Positions 1-11,749 of a stretch of 64,000 bases of DNA are shown one piece after another (position 1 is the first letter of the stretch; the number at the start of each line of letters is the position of its first letter). The notes beneath the pieces were generated by a model. That model saw only the letters and a program-made list of their open reading frames with translations. It searched no databases and was not told the DNA's origin. The stretch is from assembly GCA_017979445.1 (NCBI GenBank), contig CM030714.1, positions 39,382,308-39,446,307 on the forward strand, written 5' to 3'. Both the position numbers and the translations under genes were made by a program. The stretch is from Akebia trifoliata. Taxonomy: Eukaryota; Streptophyta; Magnoliopsida; Ranunculales; Lardizabalaceae.

Positions 1-829
1 TAATTACCCTTCATGGAGATACCGAGATTGTCGGGATCGTAAATAGTATAGAAGCCAAGAATGATTCACTGCTTGAGATTCAACCAGAACAATAGGGGAT
101 AGAGCTTAGTGGATTTGAATTTGAGAAGATCTTCTCAATTCAATGAGATTGCTCCGTGAAAGAATATTTTCCTATTGAGAACACCTCTAACTGCTACATG
201 GCCAACATGTTCAAAAAAATGAGATTTTTCCCTGGTATGGGCCTAGGTTGCAAGCAAGAAGGTATTAAAGAGGCACTGGTGATTAAATAAGTCATTGGCA
301 CATTCGGGCTAGAATATAAGCCTACTAAGGAAGATTGGGCCCAATACTGGAAGACAAAGCGGGATAAGGTAATTGCAAAAAGGCAAAGACGCATCACGAA
401 TCTCATTAAAATGAAGTTCTATCGTAAGACCCTTAATGGCTATTTCGTAAAAGAATGAGAAGACTTCTGTTATTGTGGGTTCCCAAAGCCATTCATTGAT
501 CACATCACAAGTTTGAAATCTTCTTTGGTATGAAATGGTTTGAAAAGGAAGCAAGCACAGAAGTTGAAGAGAAGGAAGTTGAAGACTGACAGCTCAATTT
601 GGACTCCCTCAATATTGATCAATTATTCATTGAAGATCACAGTGTCCTAATGTTGTCAGTTGAGAAGGGGATCCCAAATCCTCAGTCTATAATCAAATCT
701 GTTGTTGGGTGTCTCTCTAATTATCATGTAATTAGTCATTTGCTACACGTCAAGATTAGGTCTGTCAGTCCCATTAGTCCTGTTCAGTCTGACGTGCCTG
801 ATGAGTCCTTTATTTCTGTTGAGTCAAGT
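1..829 (+). pseudogene. Element A pol fragment: protease tail, G-patch-like segment, acidic linker
   Basis: Translation in broken frames follows B closely: LLEIQPEQ, then a G-patch-like stretch KMRFFPGMGL near 210-245, then a Ser/Val-rich linker starting DSLNIDQLFIEDHSVL at about 599. Early stops (CAA TAG near 92, TGA near 145 and 457) and a small deletion near 508 (loss of the segment that codes GTRLPG in B) rule out function. The fragment ends exactly at the CAAGT target site of the solo LTR and resumes at 2671. Confidence 0.85.
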
Positions 830-1297
830 TGTAGACACCCGAATTTGAGCTGGCCCTCGACGCAAGATGCCCCAAAAATTAAAAAATCGGAATGGGCTAC
901 AAAGCCCAAACCTACAAAATACAATGCATTTTCAATTAATAAATGTTCGAGGCCATTTACGTGGCCCATGGACCCGCACACCTCACCACTCTCATACATC
1001 CTTAAAATCAACCCAATCCATTCAACTTAAACCCAATCCAACATAAACCCAACTCAACACTATTCTACAACCCAACCCAAATCCATCACCTAAGCCCAAA
1101 ACCCTACCCAATCCATTATCTAAGTCCACAACCCTACCCAATCCATTACTAAAGCCCAAAGCCCAATCCACTACCCAAAAGTCAATCTAACCCATCATCA
1201 TTCAATACCCAAACCCAACCCAATCTATCAATCTCATCAAACCAATCACCAAGAGGTGACACATGTCATCATCTCCTTCCACCTCCCTCATCTAATC

Positions 1298-1425
1298 AAC
1301 TCAACCCATAACCCTACCCTAACCTAACCTATTCCCCATCCTCTCATCATCAACAACCCATAACTCAACCCATAACCCTACCCTAACCTAACCTATTCCC
1401 CATCCTCTCATCATCAACAACCCAC
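1298..1425 (+). repeat. 64-bp tandem duplication inside solo LTR 1
   Basis: Two head-to-tail copies beginning AACTCAACCCATAACCC, essentially identical by eye, followed by a third partial start at 1426. The near identity suggests a recent slippage or unequal exchange. The CCCTAACC tracts look telomere-like but are not a regular telomere repeat. Confidence 0.85.
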
Positions 1426-2415
1426 AACTCAACCCATACCCTATACACCCTAACCTATCCCTCATTCTTTAACCACCCACATCACAACCCATATCTATCC
1501 ATCACTTTCCCTTAAAACACTCCCACAAAATCATCTCAACCCATACCTCCCATACTCTTATCTCTAATCATCTAACCACCATCACCAATCAACCAATCTC
1601 ATCATCTCCCCCATTTGCCACATGTCATCATCCCTTCACCTCTCCTAAAATCCAACCAATCAACCTCTTACACTACACATCCTCTCAAATCTAACACCTT
1701 ACCTCTTCAACCATCTCTACACTCATTCTCCAAACAACTCTCTTACACCCATCAACCATCACTCATCTCATCCCACCAAACACTCTACCCAAATGGATTT
1801 GGGTAAAATCCAAACCATTTGGGTTAAAACACAACCCATTTCCATCATTACAAAAATACCCTCATTCTCATCTCAAATTTCATACCCTTTTCCTCTAAAA
1901 CCCATGCCATTATCCACCATTCTAAACCCTCACCCTATTATACCCCTAAAATACATCCCAACCTCTATAAAAACCCCTCCATTCTCCCCATACAACAACT
2001 AATGAATATTTGAGAAAAATCCTCAAAACACCACAACACTTTACTTTACTCTCTTCACTACACTCAACCCTCTCTCATCTCATCTCAACACTTCACTCTC
2101 AACTCAACTCAATCTTCTACAACCTCAAGCAAGTTCAAGTCAATTCAAGGGAAGACATATTTGAAGATCAACTCAAAGAACAAGGTGGGTTTGGACCAAG
2201 AACCCCCTCCCAACTTCCCTCTTCTACTCTCCCTTTTCCCACACGTTTGCACACACCACCATGGGTTAAATCACAAAAGGGGCCCTTCTACATAAGGGTC
2301 CCCTTAATGATTGAAACCAACATTGAAAGTCCCTCACGCTTGAGGGTACACATCAAGTTTTTTTTAATTTCATTTTCCTTTTCTTTTTAAGTTAAAAAAA
2401 CCGAATCCGAGGTTA

Positions 2416-2461
2416 CCACATCACGTGGGTGGAGTAGGGTGCCTAACACCTTCCCTACTCC
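2416..2461 (+). other. Putative two-hairpin RNA module (solo LTR 1 version)
   Basis: Hairpin 1 pairs CCAC with GTGG around ATCAC. Hairpin 2 pairs GGAGTAGGG (2431-2439) with CCCTACTCC (2453-2461) around TGCCTAACACCTT. The loop of hairpin 2 is the same as in the B-type LTRs although both stems differ in sequence. It lies about 450 bp downstream of the TATA box, so it would be in the transcript. Confidence 0.6.
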
Positions 2462-2670
2462 ATAAATGGACCCCCTTACCTTGAATCAAGGTTGGACCAC
2501 GTGCATTATCCGACGAGAGTCATCAAAGATACAAAATGTATGATTTTTCAAAAAACATGACATCGGGTGACCATTCACACCCTTTTATCAATTTGAATGG
2601 TGGCGACTCCAAAACACCCCAAAGTGGAGGGATGTTTGAAGAATATTCAAAACCCCGTGTCCACACAAGT

Positions 2671-3830
2671 AAGTCCGTTATTTTTACTGAGTCAAGTGAG
2701 TCTGTCAAGTCTGCAATGAGTCCTGTTACCCCATCTCTTTTTAATGAAATGAAAGAAATTTGTGATTACCTTGAGCACAATAATAATTTAACTAACAATC
2801 TGGTTTCGGAGGGAGAATCTTCTGACGAAGAACCTCCCCCTGAAATAATCAAATTATTTGAACAAGAAAATGAACGTCGAGTTCAACCTCTAATAAAGGA
2901 AGTAGAGGTTATCAACCTCAGAACAAAAAGTCCTCAAGAGATTCGGATTGGGGTCACATTATCTCCCAATGAACGCAAAGGGATAGTAGACTTGCTCAGA
3001 AAGTTCAAAGACGTGTTCGCATGGTCTTACGAGGATATGCCAAAAGTAAGCACGAACATTATTCAATATCGGATTCTGTTATATCCTGATGCTCGACCAA
3101 TCAAACAAAAACTTCGACGTATGAAATCGAAATGGACTCTGAAAATTAAAGAAGAAGATATGAAGCAGATTAACATTGGATTTTTGGAAGTAGTAGAATA
3201 CCCTGAGTGGATTGCCAATGTCGTCTCAGTGCCTAAAAAGGATAGAAAAGTCAGAATGTGTGTAGACTTCAGAGACCTAAACAAAACAAGCCCAAAAGAT
3301 AGTTTTCCTTTACCACACATAGATGTTCTAGTAGATAGTACGGTAGGGCACGCTTTGCTGTCCTTCATGGATGATTTTGCGGGGTACAATTAGATAAAAA
3401 TAGATCCTCGAGATATGCAAAAAATGTCATTCATCACACAGTGGAGAACCTTTTGCAACAAGATTATGCCTTTTGGTTTGAAGAACGCTGTAGCCACTTA
3501 TCAAAGAGTAGTTACGACTTTACTGCACGACATGATATACAAGGAAGTCGAAGTCTATGTAAATGATATGATAGTTAAGTCCAAGGAACGATTGGGCCAC
3601 GTTGCTGCATTAGAAAAGTGTCTTACAAGGATTAAAAAGTACCAACTCTGTCTCAACCCGCAAAAATACGTATTTGGAGTAACTTCTGGAAAATTATTGG
3701 GATTTGTGATCAGTCAAAGAGGGATCAAAGTAGATCCTGTGAAAATTTAAGCTATTCAAGATATGCCACCGCCTGAGATTGAAAAGCAAATTCGAGGTTT
3801 TTTAGGCAGAATCCAGTATGTCACAGATTA
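2671..3830 (+). pseudogene. Element A reverse transcriptase
   Basis: The frame from about 2671 to 3750 carries the gypsy RT pattern: AWSYEDMP, RMCVDFRDLNK, LSFMDDFAGYN, MPFGLKNA and the catalytic-box region, which reads VYVNDMIV. B and functional enzymes have YVDD there, so the first catalytic Asp is lost. A TAG follows GYN at 3391 and a TAA occurs at 3748. About 2 bases are missing near 3825 (IQYVT), which shifts the frame. Enzymatically dead on three counts. Confidence 0.9.
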
Positions 3831-4440
3831 ATCGCTCAACTCACCAACGTCTGTGAACCTACTTTCAAGCTTTTGAAGAAGAATGAACCAACTGTTTGGA
3901 ATGAGCAATATCAAAAGACTTTCGACCAAGTCAATGAGTATGTCTTGAACCCGCCTATTTTGGTTCCACTTACACCGGGTAAACCACTTCTTCTTTATCT
4001 ATCAGTCACAAAAGAAGCTATGGGATGCATGCTTGCACAGTATGACAAGGATACTCACAAAGAAAGGGTTATCTATTACATCAGCAAAAAGATGTTAGAA
4101 TATGAACGAAAGTATTCAGCCCTAGAAAAAACTTCTTTGGCACTGGTATGGGCTACTCAGAGACTTCGACACTATATGCTATCTCGTTCAATTATCTTGT
4201 TATCTCGGATGGATCCTTTCAAGTATCTCTTAGAGAAATTGGCGTTGACAGGGAGAATCGCACGATGGTTATTGTTGTTATCAGAGTTTGACATCACGCA
4301 TGTTACACAGAAATCTATCAAAGGGAGGGCTACGACAGAATACTTGGTAGATCACCCGGTAGTAGAAGGAATAAGGCCTGTTGATCAGTTTCCAGATGAG
4401 AATATCTTGCATGTTGAAGAAGAACCAAACATGGCAGTTG
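3831..4440 (+). pseudogene. Element A RT connection and first RNase H
   Basis: Open from about 3873, with KKNEPTVWNEQ, LLLYLSVTKEAMGCMLAQYD, ERVIYYISKKMLEYE and ITHVTQKSIKGRA. As in B, the first catalytic Asp of a normal gypsy RNase H (LYLDAS) is replaced by LYLSVT, so this domain was probably already a structural remnant in the ancestor. It ends in a short deletion just after HVEEEP that throws the second RNase H into another frame. Confidence 0.85.
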
Positions 4441-4935
4441 TATTTTGATAGAGCCGCCAATCAGAATGGGTATGGAATAGAGGCAGTCCGTTTTCTCCGG
4501 AAGGATGCCACATTCTGATCGCCGTTAAGTTAACTTTTTCTAACATTAATAATACAGCGGAATATGAAGCGTGTATCGCTGGGCTCGAGCTGCTTTGAAT
4601 CTGGGCATTACAGAAATTGAAGTTTTTGGGGATTCAGCCTTGGTCATACATCAGTCATTGGAATAATAGAAGACTAGGGATGAAAAGTTGAAGCCTTATC
4701 ATTAGTATCTGTTAAACTTAGTGAGTAAGTTTAAAGCTATCCTGTTCCAACACTTGTCAAGGGAAGATAATAGATTTGCTAACTCTTTAGCTACTCTATC
4801 TTCAATGATCCATTTGCCCCCTAACATAGAATTGAGGCCAATCACTGTCGAAGTCAAAGACAAACTTGCATATTGCCATCAGATCAACATTGCTACTCGA
4901 CCACCTGATGGAAAGTCGTAGTATACAGACATTAA
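4441..4935 (+). pseudogene. Element A second (archaeal-type) RNase H
   Basis: Broken frames give YFDRAANQNGYGI, NNTAEYEACIAG, VFGDSALVIHQS and DNRFANSLATLSSM, the aRNH core. Compared with B, the Gly of FDGA is changed and the late Asp of FADSLA is Asn here. Stops occur at TAATAG (about 4664) and TAG (4918). The domain is typical of the Tat/Ogre group. Confidence 0.8.
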
Positions 4936-6162
4936 AAGGGTATTAGAAAAATAAGAATTCCTGGAAGAAGCATCGAGGAAGGAACGACAAATCCTACTTA
5001 GATTAGCATCTCAATTTATCTTGTGCATAGGAAGTTTATACAAAAGGTCTTATTATGGGATTCATTTGTCGTATATCGATGAAGATCAAGTCGAACAGAT
5101 AATGGTTGAACTACATTCAGGAGAATGTGGCCCTCATATGAGTGGAAAAATGTTAGCTAAGAAAATTATGAGACAAGGGTACTACTGGTCCACGATAGAA
5201 ACAGATTGTCATCATATGGTTAAGACCTGCCACAAATGTCAAATACATGCAAATCTTATACATGTGCCACCTTCTCAATTAGTTGGTCTGACTTCACCGT
5301 AGCCATTCTCAGTTTGGGGAATTGACATTATTGGTAAAATATCGCCTATGGCATCAAACGGGCATGAATACATTCTAGTTGCTATCGATTATTTTACTAA
5401 GTGGGTTGAAGTTGCCTCTTATGTTGTCCTCACTACGTCTCGAGTTGCAAAGTTTATCCAAACGAACATCATCAGTCGATATGGGGTACCTTTGGAATTG
5501 ATTTCTGATAATGGGTCACACTTCAAAGCTGAAATTATTACATTGTGTTCAAAGTTCAAAATCTCACACCACAAATCATCTCCTTACAGCCCTCAAACCA
5601 ATGGAGTAGTCGAAGCAGCTAATAAGAATCTTAAGACTATCATCAGGAAAATGTGTCAATCACATTGAGATTGGTCTGAAAAACTGTCATTTGCACTATG
5701 GGCATATCGAACTTCAATTCGATCCTCTACTGAAACTACTCCCTATTCTTTAGTATATGGTATGGAAGCAGTCTTACCAGTTGAAATGGAAATTCCATCT
5801 CTCAGGATCTTGTTGGAAAATCAGTTGTCAGAAGTAAATTGGGTTCGCCAATGGTATAAAGAATTAAATTTGATAAAAAAAAATGACTAAGAGCTTTGTA
5901 CCATGTGCAAGCTTATCAAAGAATAGTCGCCCGTGCGTTTGACAAAAAGATCAAGGCCCGTCACTAACAAGTCGGGGATTTAATACTCAAAGAGAATCGG
6001 GCACCAATCTTTGACCCTAGAGGGAAGTTCAAACCAAATTGGGGAGGTCCGTTCATCATCAAGGAAATACTACCAGGAAAAACTGTCAGACTTCAAGATC
6101 ATGATGAAATCGAATTACCAGAACCAACTAACCTTGACCAAATCAAATGGTACTACATTTAA
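4936..6162 (+). pseudogene. Element A integrase
   Basis: One main frame from about 4940 to 5668 shows the HHCC zinc finger (LHSGECGPH ... TCHKCQ), core motifs WGIDIIG, SDNGSHFK and VVEAANK (DDE), then the C-terminal part in other frames with NWGGPFIIKEILPG and the terminal YYI stop at 6160-6162. Stops at 5300 and 5666 and a shift near 5880 break it. Its reading frame through 5040 shows that the shift at the same place in B is private to B. Confidence 0.9.
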
Positions 6163-6665
6163 AGAGACCATCTTTGGCCGAATCAATTCTCCTATTACCT
6201 AGTTCAATATATCCTTTCTCAACCCCTTTACAACCTTTTCAAAAAGAAAAAAAATTATGCCTTTTTATTTCTTTGCCTGATTATCTAACTTAAGGGAGGG
6301 AATAATTCGAACTATGTCTTGCTCTGATCCCAAAATTCTAGGGTACGTAGGCAACCTGAGAAGTTACTTCAGGCCCAACCACATCAAAATAAAAAATAAA
6401 AAATTCATCGATAAAATCTAAAATGAAAAAAAAAATTCAAAAGAAAAAGAAATATCTTCAAAATGGGGAGGAAAATTCAAGGTAAAATAACAGAAATGCC
6501 ATACAAAGGGCATTCGGGTTTTTTAGCCTCAGAATCCCTTTCTTTTTATACCCAGTCCTAAGCTTACCTATAAAAATCCTCTTATGTACCGTGTGAAAAG
6601 TCAATGAAGATAGCAAAGTATGATTAGACAGTAGTTCCATAAGGAAGAAAATAAAAAAAATAAAA
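6163..6665 (+). other. Element A 3' UTR, conserved block
   Basis: No coding signal. The block around 6300-6400 (GTACGTAGGCAACCTGAG, then CTTCAGGCCCRACCACATC) is nearly identical in A, B and C (24112 and 58857), far more so than flanking UTR, which suggests a retained role in RNA processing or packaging. The role is inference. Confidence 0.6.
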
Positions 6666-6668
6666 AAG

Positions 6669-6900
6669 GCCTGCTAAGTTGAAAACCCCGAAAGGGCGAC
6701 TTAGGTAAATTTAAGACAAACTCGCAAGGTCGAAAATCCGAAAGGACAACTTTGGCAACAATCAGAAAAAAAAAAAAAAAAAAAACCTCGCTAGATTGAA
6801 AACCTGAAAAGACGATCTAGGCAAAAGTTAGAGCAAGCTCGCTATATTAAAAATCTGAAAAGGCGATCTAGGCAAAAGTTAGAGCAACAAAGCAAAACAG
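6669..6900 (+). repeat. 3' UTR hairpin repeats of element A (4 units)
   Basis: About 52-bp units, each with an outer stem and an inner stem on a GAAA-type loop: CTAAGT/ACTTAG with CCC/GGG; CAAGGT/ACTTTG with TCC/GGA; CTAGAT/ATCTAG with CCT; and a fourth partly decayed unit. Stem bases change in pairs between units while TGAAAA and GAAA linkers stay. Confidence 0.7.
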
Positions 6901-7604
6901 AAGAAAATTTAATCAAATTCAATACTTAGCTTAAACCAGACACAGACTTAGAAGCCACAAGTATCTTGTTTAGGATCGCTCTGAAAATTTTTACTTCCCA
7001 AGTGAACCAAGGGAGAGAAGGGTGAATTTTGTGATGAGTCTCAAAAGAAAATATTTTGTTTTCTTGAGCCTGACTCAAAATCTTCTATAAAATTAATCAA
7101 AATTAAAAGTTGGATCGTTATTGCCCTTGTGGTAATCAAATATTTCAAACATTCATACAATGGGCATTTTCTTTTTCCTCTAAATATGTAGTTTCCCCCT
7201 TATACTAGGGGCATTTTTTATGATGTATTCAATTATCTCCAATGCCATATTTGTTATCAAACCAGGGGCATTTTTTTTTTAGCAATGTTAATCCTAAAAG
7301 ATGATGGGAACCCCAAACTTAAGGTTACCCTCTTGATAACAGTTTTTCAAAAAACACTTGAGGTTCACAAGAAATAAAAACTCAGGTTTTAAATTTATAA
7401 AACTTTTCGATAAAACCTTGAGGTTCAAACAAAAGTATTTTGGATCTCATATTTGGTTGTGCCTAGAAATTAACTCATAACCCTTTCACTTGGAATAGGA
7501 GATAGGACATTCATTCTTTTTCAGATTCAATCACTCTTTTTCAGATTCATTTTCAATCGTTCTTTCCCAGATTTATTCCTCCATCCTCAGTTTTACTCAA
7601 ACAG
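6901..7604 (+). other. Element A distal 3' UTR, no gene
   Basis: A/T-rich sequence collinear with B 24661-25446, including repeated phrases around TAGGGGCATTTTT at about 7205 and 7262. No supported ORF. Confidence 0.6.
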
Positions 7605-8080
7605 ATACCGCCGAGGATTTTTTGAAATTATGCTCAGTTACCGTCGAGAATTTTCTCAACCAAGGGTTTTCTCATAATTATGCTCAGTTACCGTCGAAGG
7701 CTTTCTCGGAATTATGTTCAGTTACCACTGAGGGTTTCTCAGAATTATTCTCAGTTACTGCCGACGATTTTCTCGAAATTATGCTCAGTAACCATCGAGG
7801 ATTTTCTCGGAATTATGCTCAGTTATCGCCGAGGGTTTCTCGGAATTATGCTCAGTAACCGCGGAGGATTTTCTCAGAATTATGCTCAGTTACTGTCGAT
7901 GGTTTTCTCTGTATTATGCTCAGTTACCACCGAGGATTTTCTCGGAATTATGCTCAATTTATGCTCAAATTATGCTCAATTATACTAAATTATGCTCAGT
8001 TTATGTTCAGTTTATGCTTAGTTTATGCTCAGATTATGCTCAAATTATGCTCAATTTATATTCATTTTGTGCTTAGATTT
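7605..8080 (+). repeat. Decayed ATTATGCTCAGTTACC tandem array of element A
   Basis: About nine degenerate 34-bp units of the form CCGNCGAGGGTTTTCTCGGAATTATGCTCAG (given in two pieces: CCGNCGAGGGTTTT and CTCGGAATTATG), then shorter TTATGCTCA repeats to 8080. It is the aged counterpart of the B array at 25447-26357 and occupies the same place in the element. Short open frames here are repeat artefacts. Confidence 0.85.
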
Positions 8081-8387
8081 TACTTAGTTCCAACTTAAAC
8101 TCTTTGAAATTTATCTTAGATTTTAAGTGCACACACTTTCATAGTTATTCAAGGAGAATTTCCTAAAATTCAAGGATTTGACACTGTCAGTGATAGTTCT
8201 CGCTCAATGACCTGACAACTTTTTAGTTCAAGGAGAGTTTTATGCTCAAGGATCTGAACATCCTGACGAATTGCTAAATCAGACTGCAAAATAAACTGTC
8301 ACTAGCTTTGGCATTCAGATATCACACTATCTACTAAAATAGATTTGTTATATAATTTGCTTCAACCGTCTGCCAAAGAGGGACATC
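8081..8387 (+). other. Element A 3'-terminal segment and polypurine tract
   Basis: Conserved end of the internal region (GTGCACACACTT, then CAGTGATAG...CTGACAAC) shared with B, C and F. It ends CCAAAGAGGGACATC immediately before the LTR, and AAAGAGGGA is the plus-strand primer tract. Confidence 0.75.
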
Positions 8388-9923
8388 TGTAGACATCCCA
8401 TTTTTGTCCTTGCCTGATTAATCAACTCGTTAACCCGATCGCAACAGTTCCCAATGATGGATGTTTATTCCAATGCTTTATTTTATTACCAGATATATTT
8501 TAGAAATTCGGATGAGGTACCTCGAACTGACAAAATTGTAGAAACCACACTACGCTAGGAAAATATGATCCAGAAACATAGAAATCACCATCTTACAGAC
8601 AAAAAGAAGCTTTACGATAAAAATCACTAAAAAATGGCCAAATTATCCAAATACCCCTAACCTCAAAACATTCCTAGAGCCTGCATTACACTTAAGAAAA
8701 TCCTTTCAAACACATTAAACAACAAGTAGAAACCAAGTAAATCATTTTGTCAATTTTCACAAAATTTAACAAAATTATGAAAATACCCCTCATAAAGTTC
8801 ACGACCATTTCGCACAAAAATTTCATAAATAACACAAACCAATATTCTCATTCAATTCCTTACAAAAAATCGATTCTAAAATATCCTGGAACATAAAAAA
8901 CTGACTTGAAATGCAAAAGTTCTCTTCAGGGGTAAAATGGTAATTTTCCAATTAAAAAAATTTAAAATTTCAAAATTAATAAATAAAACATTAAATAATG
9001 TAAAGTGAAACATTAATAAAATTAATTTAAAAATTTAAATAAAAAAAATCGATCAATTACGCTCTCAAGCAAAATTGTTGATGGTTGCCCAAATATTTAT
9101 TAGGACCCCTCCATTTGGGGGTCCAAAGAATTAAAGATATAATAAAGCGGGGTTCTCCAAAAAATTAAAGTCAATCAAGTAAAACTAAAGTCAATCAAAT
9201 AAGACTAAAGTCAAGATCTTAAAGTTAATCAAGTAAGACTACAATCAAGATATAAAAGGCAACCAAGTAAGACTAAAGTCAAAATCTTAAAGTCAATCAA
9301 ATGAGACTAAAAGTCAAAACCCTAATAGAATTCTAACTAAATAATAACTCTATTTAATAGAATTCTAACTAAATAATAAATCTCTCTAAAAAGAATTATA
9401 ATTAAATAATAACTCTCTCTAAAAGAATTATAATTAAACATTAACTCTATCTAAAAGGTACTTAAAAAAATCTATAAATAGGGGTCCTTACAACCTATTT
9501 TCGTATCAAAAAATAAATCCTAAGAAAAGTAGGTCAAAAAGCTTCCTTAGCCTCCCATAAACCCTAATTTTGAAGTCCGAACTCCTTACATAACACCCAT
9601 ACCTCAACTTTAACTCGAAAAACACCTAGAAGCCCTTCAAAAATATCTAGAAATCCATAAATAAATCCAAAGAATCCAGATCTAAGAAAGAGATACCTTG
9701 CCTTGGAGATCAAACATCAGATCCGGAGATAGAACAAAGCGATGAGTATTGTACAAAGAGTTACTCTATTAGATCTGAGGGAAAAAGACCGTTGTCTTCA
9801 GAAAGGTTTTTTTTTTTTTATTACTTAGGTTTTTTGACAATGTCATTTATTTGAAAATTAGTAGAGACCAGCATTTGCCGGGTGGGGTTGGTGCCTAACA
9901 CCTTCCAACCCCGTAATTTGATC
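8388..9923 (+). repeat. LTR of element A, 3'-truncated
   Basis: It starts TGTAGACATCCC directly after the polypurine tract and is collinear with the B LTR. TATAAATA is at 9473-9480. Hairpin 2 of the LTR module is intact at 9884-9912 (GGGGTTGG with CCAACCCC); hairpin 1 is weakened. Similarity to complete LTRs stops after GATC at 9923, so about 150-200 bp of the LTR end are missing and F 3' UTR follows. It could equally be the truncated 5' LTR of F. Confidence 0.85.
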
Positions 9924-10162
9924 AAGATTTGGGAATTAGGAACCAAGAAGCTGTCGAGTTGAATATTCAAGATCATTGAGAAAAAAGAGAAGTCCGCTAA
10001 GTCGAAAACTCGAAAAGGCGACTTAGGCAAAAGTTAAGGCATAACCATAAAAGAAAAAAGCTTGCTGGGTTGAAAACCTGAAAAGGTGACCTAAGCAAAA
10101 ATCAATACATCTTTAGAAAAAGAAAAGAAAAATCCACTAGGTTGAAAACCTGGAAAGGCAAT
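9924..10162 (+). other. Element F 3' UTR, left piece, with hairpin repeats
   Basis: About 45 bp of unassigned junction sequence is followed by three units of the 3' UTR hairpin repeat (CTAAGT/ACTTAG at 9994; CTGGGT/ACCTAAG near 10061; CTAGGT near 10137). The third unit is cut in two by B: its right arm (CTAAGC) continues at 28511. GCAAT at 10158-10162 is the target duplication of B. Confidence 0.75.
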
Positions 10163-11323
10163 TGTAGACACCCCATTTTTGCATTCGCCTGATTAATCAA
10201 CTCGTCAACCCGATCGCAAGGATTCCCAATGATGGATGTGTATTCTATTGCTTTATTTTGTTACCAGATTTGTTTCAGAAATCCAGATGAGGTATCTCGA
10301 ACTGACAAAACCTTAGAAATCACGCTACGCTAGGAAAATACGACCCCAGAAACATAGAAATCATCATCTTGCAAACCAAAATGAAGCTTCACGATAAAAA
10401 CCACTAAAAATTACCAAATTACCAAAATACCCCTAACATCAAAACAACTCTTGAGCCTACATTACGCTTAGGAAAACTCTCTCGAACACATAAAATAACA
10501 AATCGGAACCAAATAAATCATTTCACCAATTTTAATAGAATCTGACAAAATTACGAAAATGCCCCTCATAAAGTTCACAATCATTTCACATAAAAATTTT
10601 CATAAATGACACAAACCAACATTCTCATTGAATTCCTTATGAAAAATCGATTCTAAAACATCCTAGAACATTAAAAACCGACTTAAAACGTGAAAAGTCC
10701 TCTCCGGGGGTAAAATGGTAATTTCACAATTTTCATAATTAAAAAATTCGAAATTAATAAATAAAATATTAAATAATTAAATTTAAACATTAATGAAATT
10801 AATTTAAAATTTTGAACCTAAAAAATCGATCAATCGGGCTCTCAGGCAAAATCGTTGAGGGTTCGTGGGATATTTCTTTAAGGACCCCTCCATTTGGGGG
10901 TCCAAAGAATTAAAGAAATAATGGAGGGGCCTTCTTCAAAAATTTAAAGTAAATCAAGCAAGACTGAAGTCAAGGTATTAAAGTCAATCAAGTAAGACTG
11001 AAGTCAAAATTAAAGTCAATTAAGCAAGACTAAAGTCAAGATATTGAAAGTCAATCAATTAAGACTAAAGTCAAAACATTAAAAGTCAATCAAATAAGAC
11101 CAAAAGTCATAATAGAATTATAATTGATTAATAACTCTATCTAATAGAGTTCTAACTTAAAAACAATTCTACCTAAAACAATTTGAATTAAAACACAATT
11201 CTACCTAAAACAATTCTAATTAAAACACAATTCTACTTAAAACAAATCAAATTAAAACACAACTCTAATTAAAAGATCTCTAATTAAACACTAACTCTAT
11301 CCAAATCAACCCCTAAAAACATC

Positions 11324-11331
11324 TATAAATA
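11324..11331 (+). promoter_or_regulatory. TATA box of element B 5' LTR
   Basis: TATAAATA about 1160 bp into the LTR, in a context (CATCTATAAATAGAGG) repeated in the 3' LTR at 27879 and, with small changes, in A (9473), F (36731), C (51772, 62506) and G (minus, 41390-41397). The solo LTR at 37946 has a mutated version (TATCAATA). Transcription would start roughly 30 bp downstream. Confidence 0.7.
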
Positions 11332-11749
11332 GAGGTGCTCACACCCTATTTTCGTATCAAATCATAAACCCTAAGAGAAGTAGGTCTAGAAGCCCCCATA
11401 GTCCCCCATAAACCCTAGTTTTGGAGCCCCAACTCCTTAGCTAACATCCCTCCTTCAATTTTAGTCTAGAAAACACCCAAAAGCCTTCTGAAAACACCCA
11501 AAAGCCTTCTAAAAACACCCCCAAATCCGCAACGAATTTGAAGAATTCAGATTCAAAAACAAGGAGATACCTTGCCTCGGAGATCCGAAGTCAAATCCGG
11601 AAAACAGAACGAAGCAAGGGAGCACGGTACAAGGAGTTCTTTTTGTCAGATCTGAGGGAACCAAGTCCTTGCCATCGGAAAGGTAAACTTTTTATTTATT
11701 TTCTTATCTAGGTTTTAGCAATGTAATTTGCTTGGGAATTTAGTAGAGA

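Larger units (their letters stand above)
830..2665 (+). repeat. Solo LTR 1 (1.84 kb, TSD CAAGT)
   Basis: It starts TGTAGACACCCG and ends GTGTCCACA, giving the inverted ends TGTNGACAC. Perfect 5-bp duplications CAAGT lie at 825-829 and 2666-2670, and the linker of element A reads on across the gap. A TATA box (TATAAAAA) is at 1966-1973. The first 1.1 kb is extremely G-poor on the plus strand. The 3' part carries the two-hairpin module and the GGCGACTCC motif also seen near the end of the B-type LTRs, so it is a distant relative. No internal sequence remains, as expected after LTR-LTR recombination. Confidence 0.9.
1..9923 (+). mobile_element. Element A: decayed Tat/Ogre LTR retrotransposon, 5' half outside window
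   Basis: The copy enters the window at the protease/G-patch border, at the point matching position 19557 of element B, and runs through RT, two RNase H regions, integrase, 3' UTR and a 3' LTR. Order and wording match B throughout, but there are many stops and several frameshifts, so it is much older than B. A solo LTR (830-2665) was inserted into its pol linker. The 3' LTR stops short at about 9923, where F sequence begins. Element type is certain; the lineage call rests on the second RNase H, the LTR ends and similarity to B. Confidence 0.9.

Noticed and set aside
1300..1445. Telomere-like CCCTAACC tracts
   Set aside because: Irregular and part of a 64-bp tandem duplication inside an LTR; no run of a fixed 7-mer.
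1615..2390. Three consecutive small plus-strand frames
   Set aside because: They lie in the G-poor U3 and transcribed part of a solo LTR, where stops are rare because of composition; no start context or similarity.
9107..9128. GGACCCC/GGGGTCC palindrome in U3 as part of the covarying structure set
   Set aside because: It is present in most LTRs, but its changes in F, G and C break pairing and are not compensated, and it lies upstream of the TATA box.
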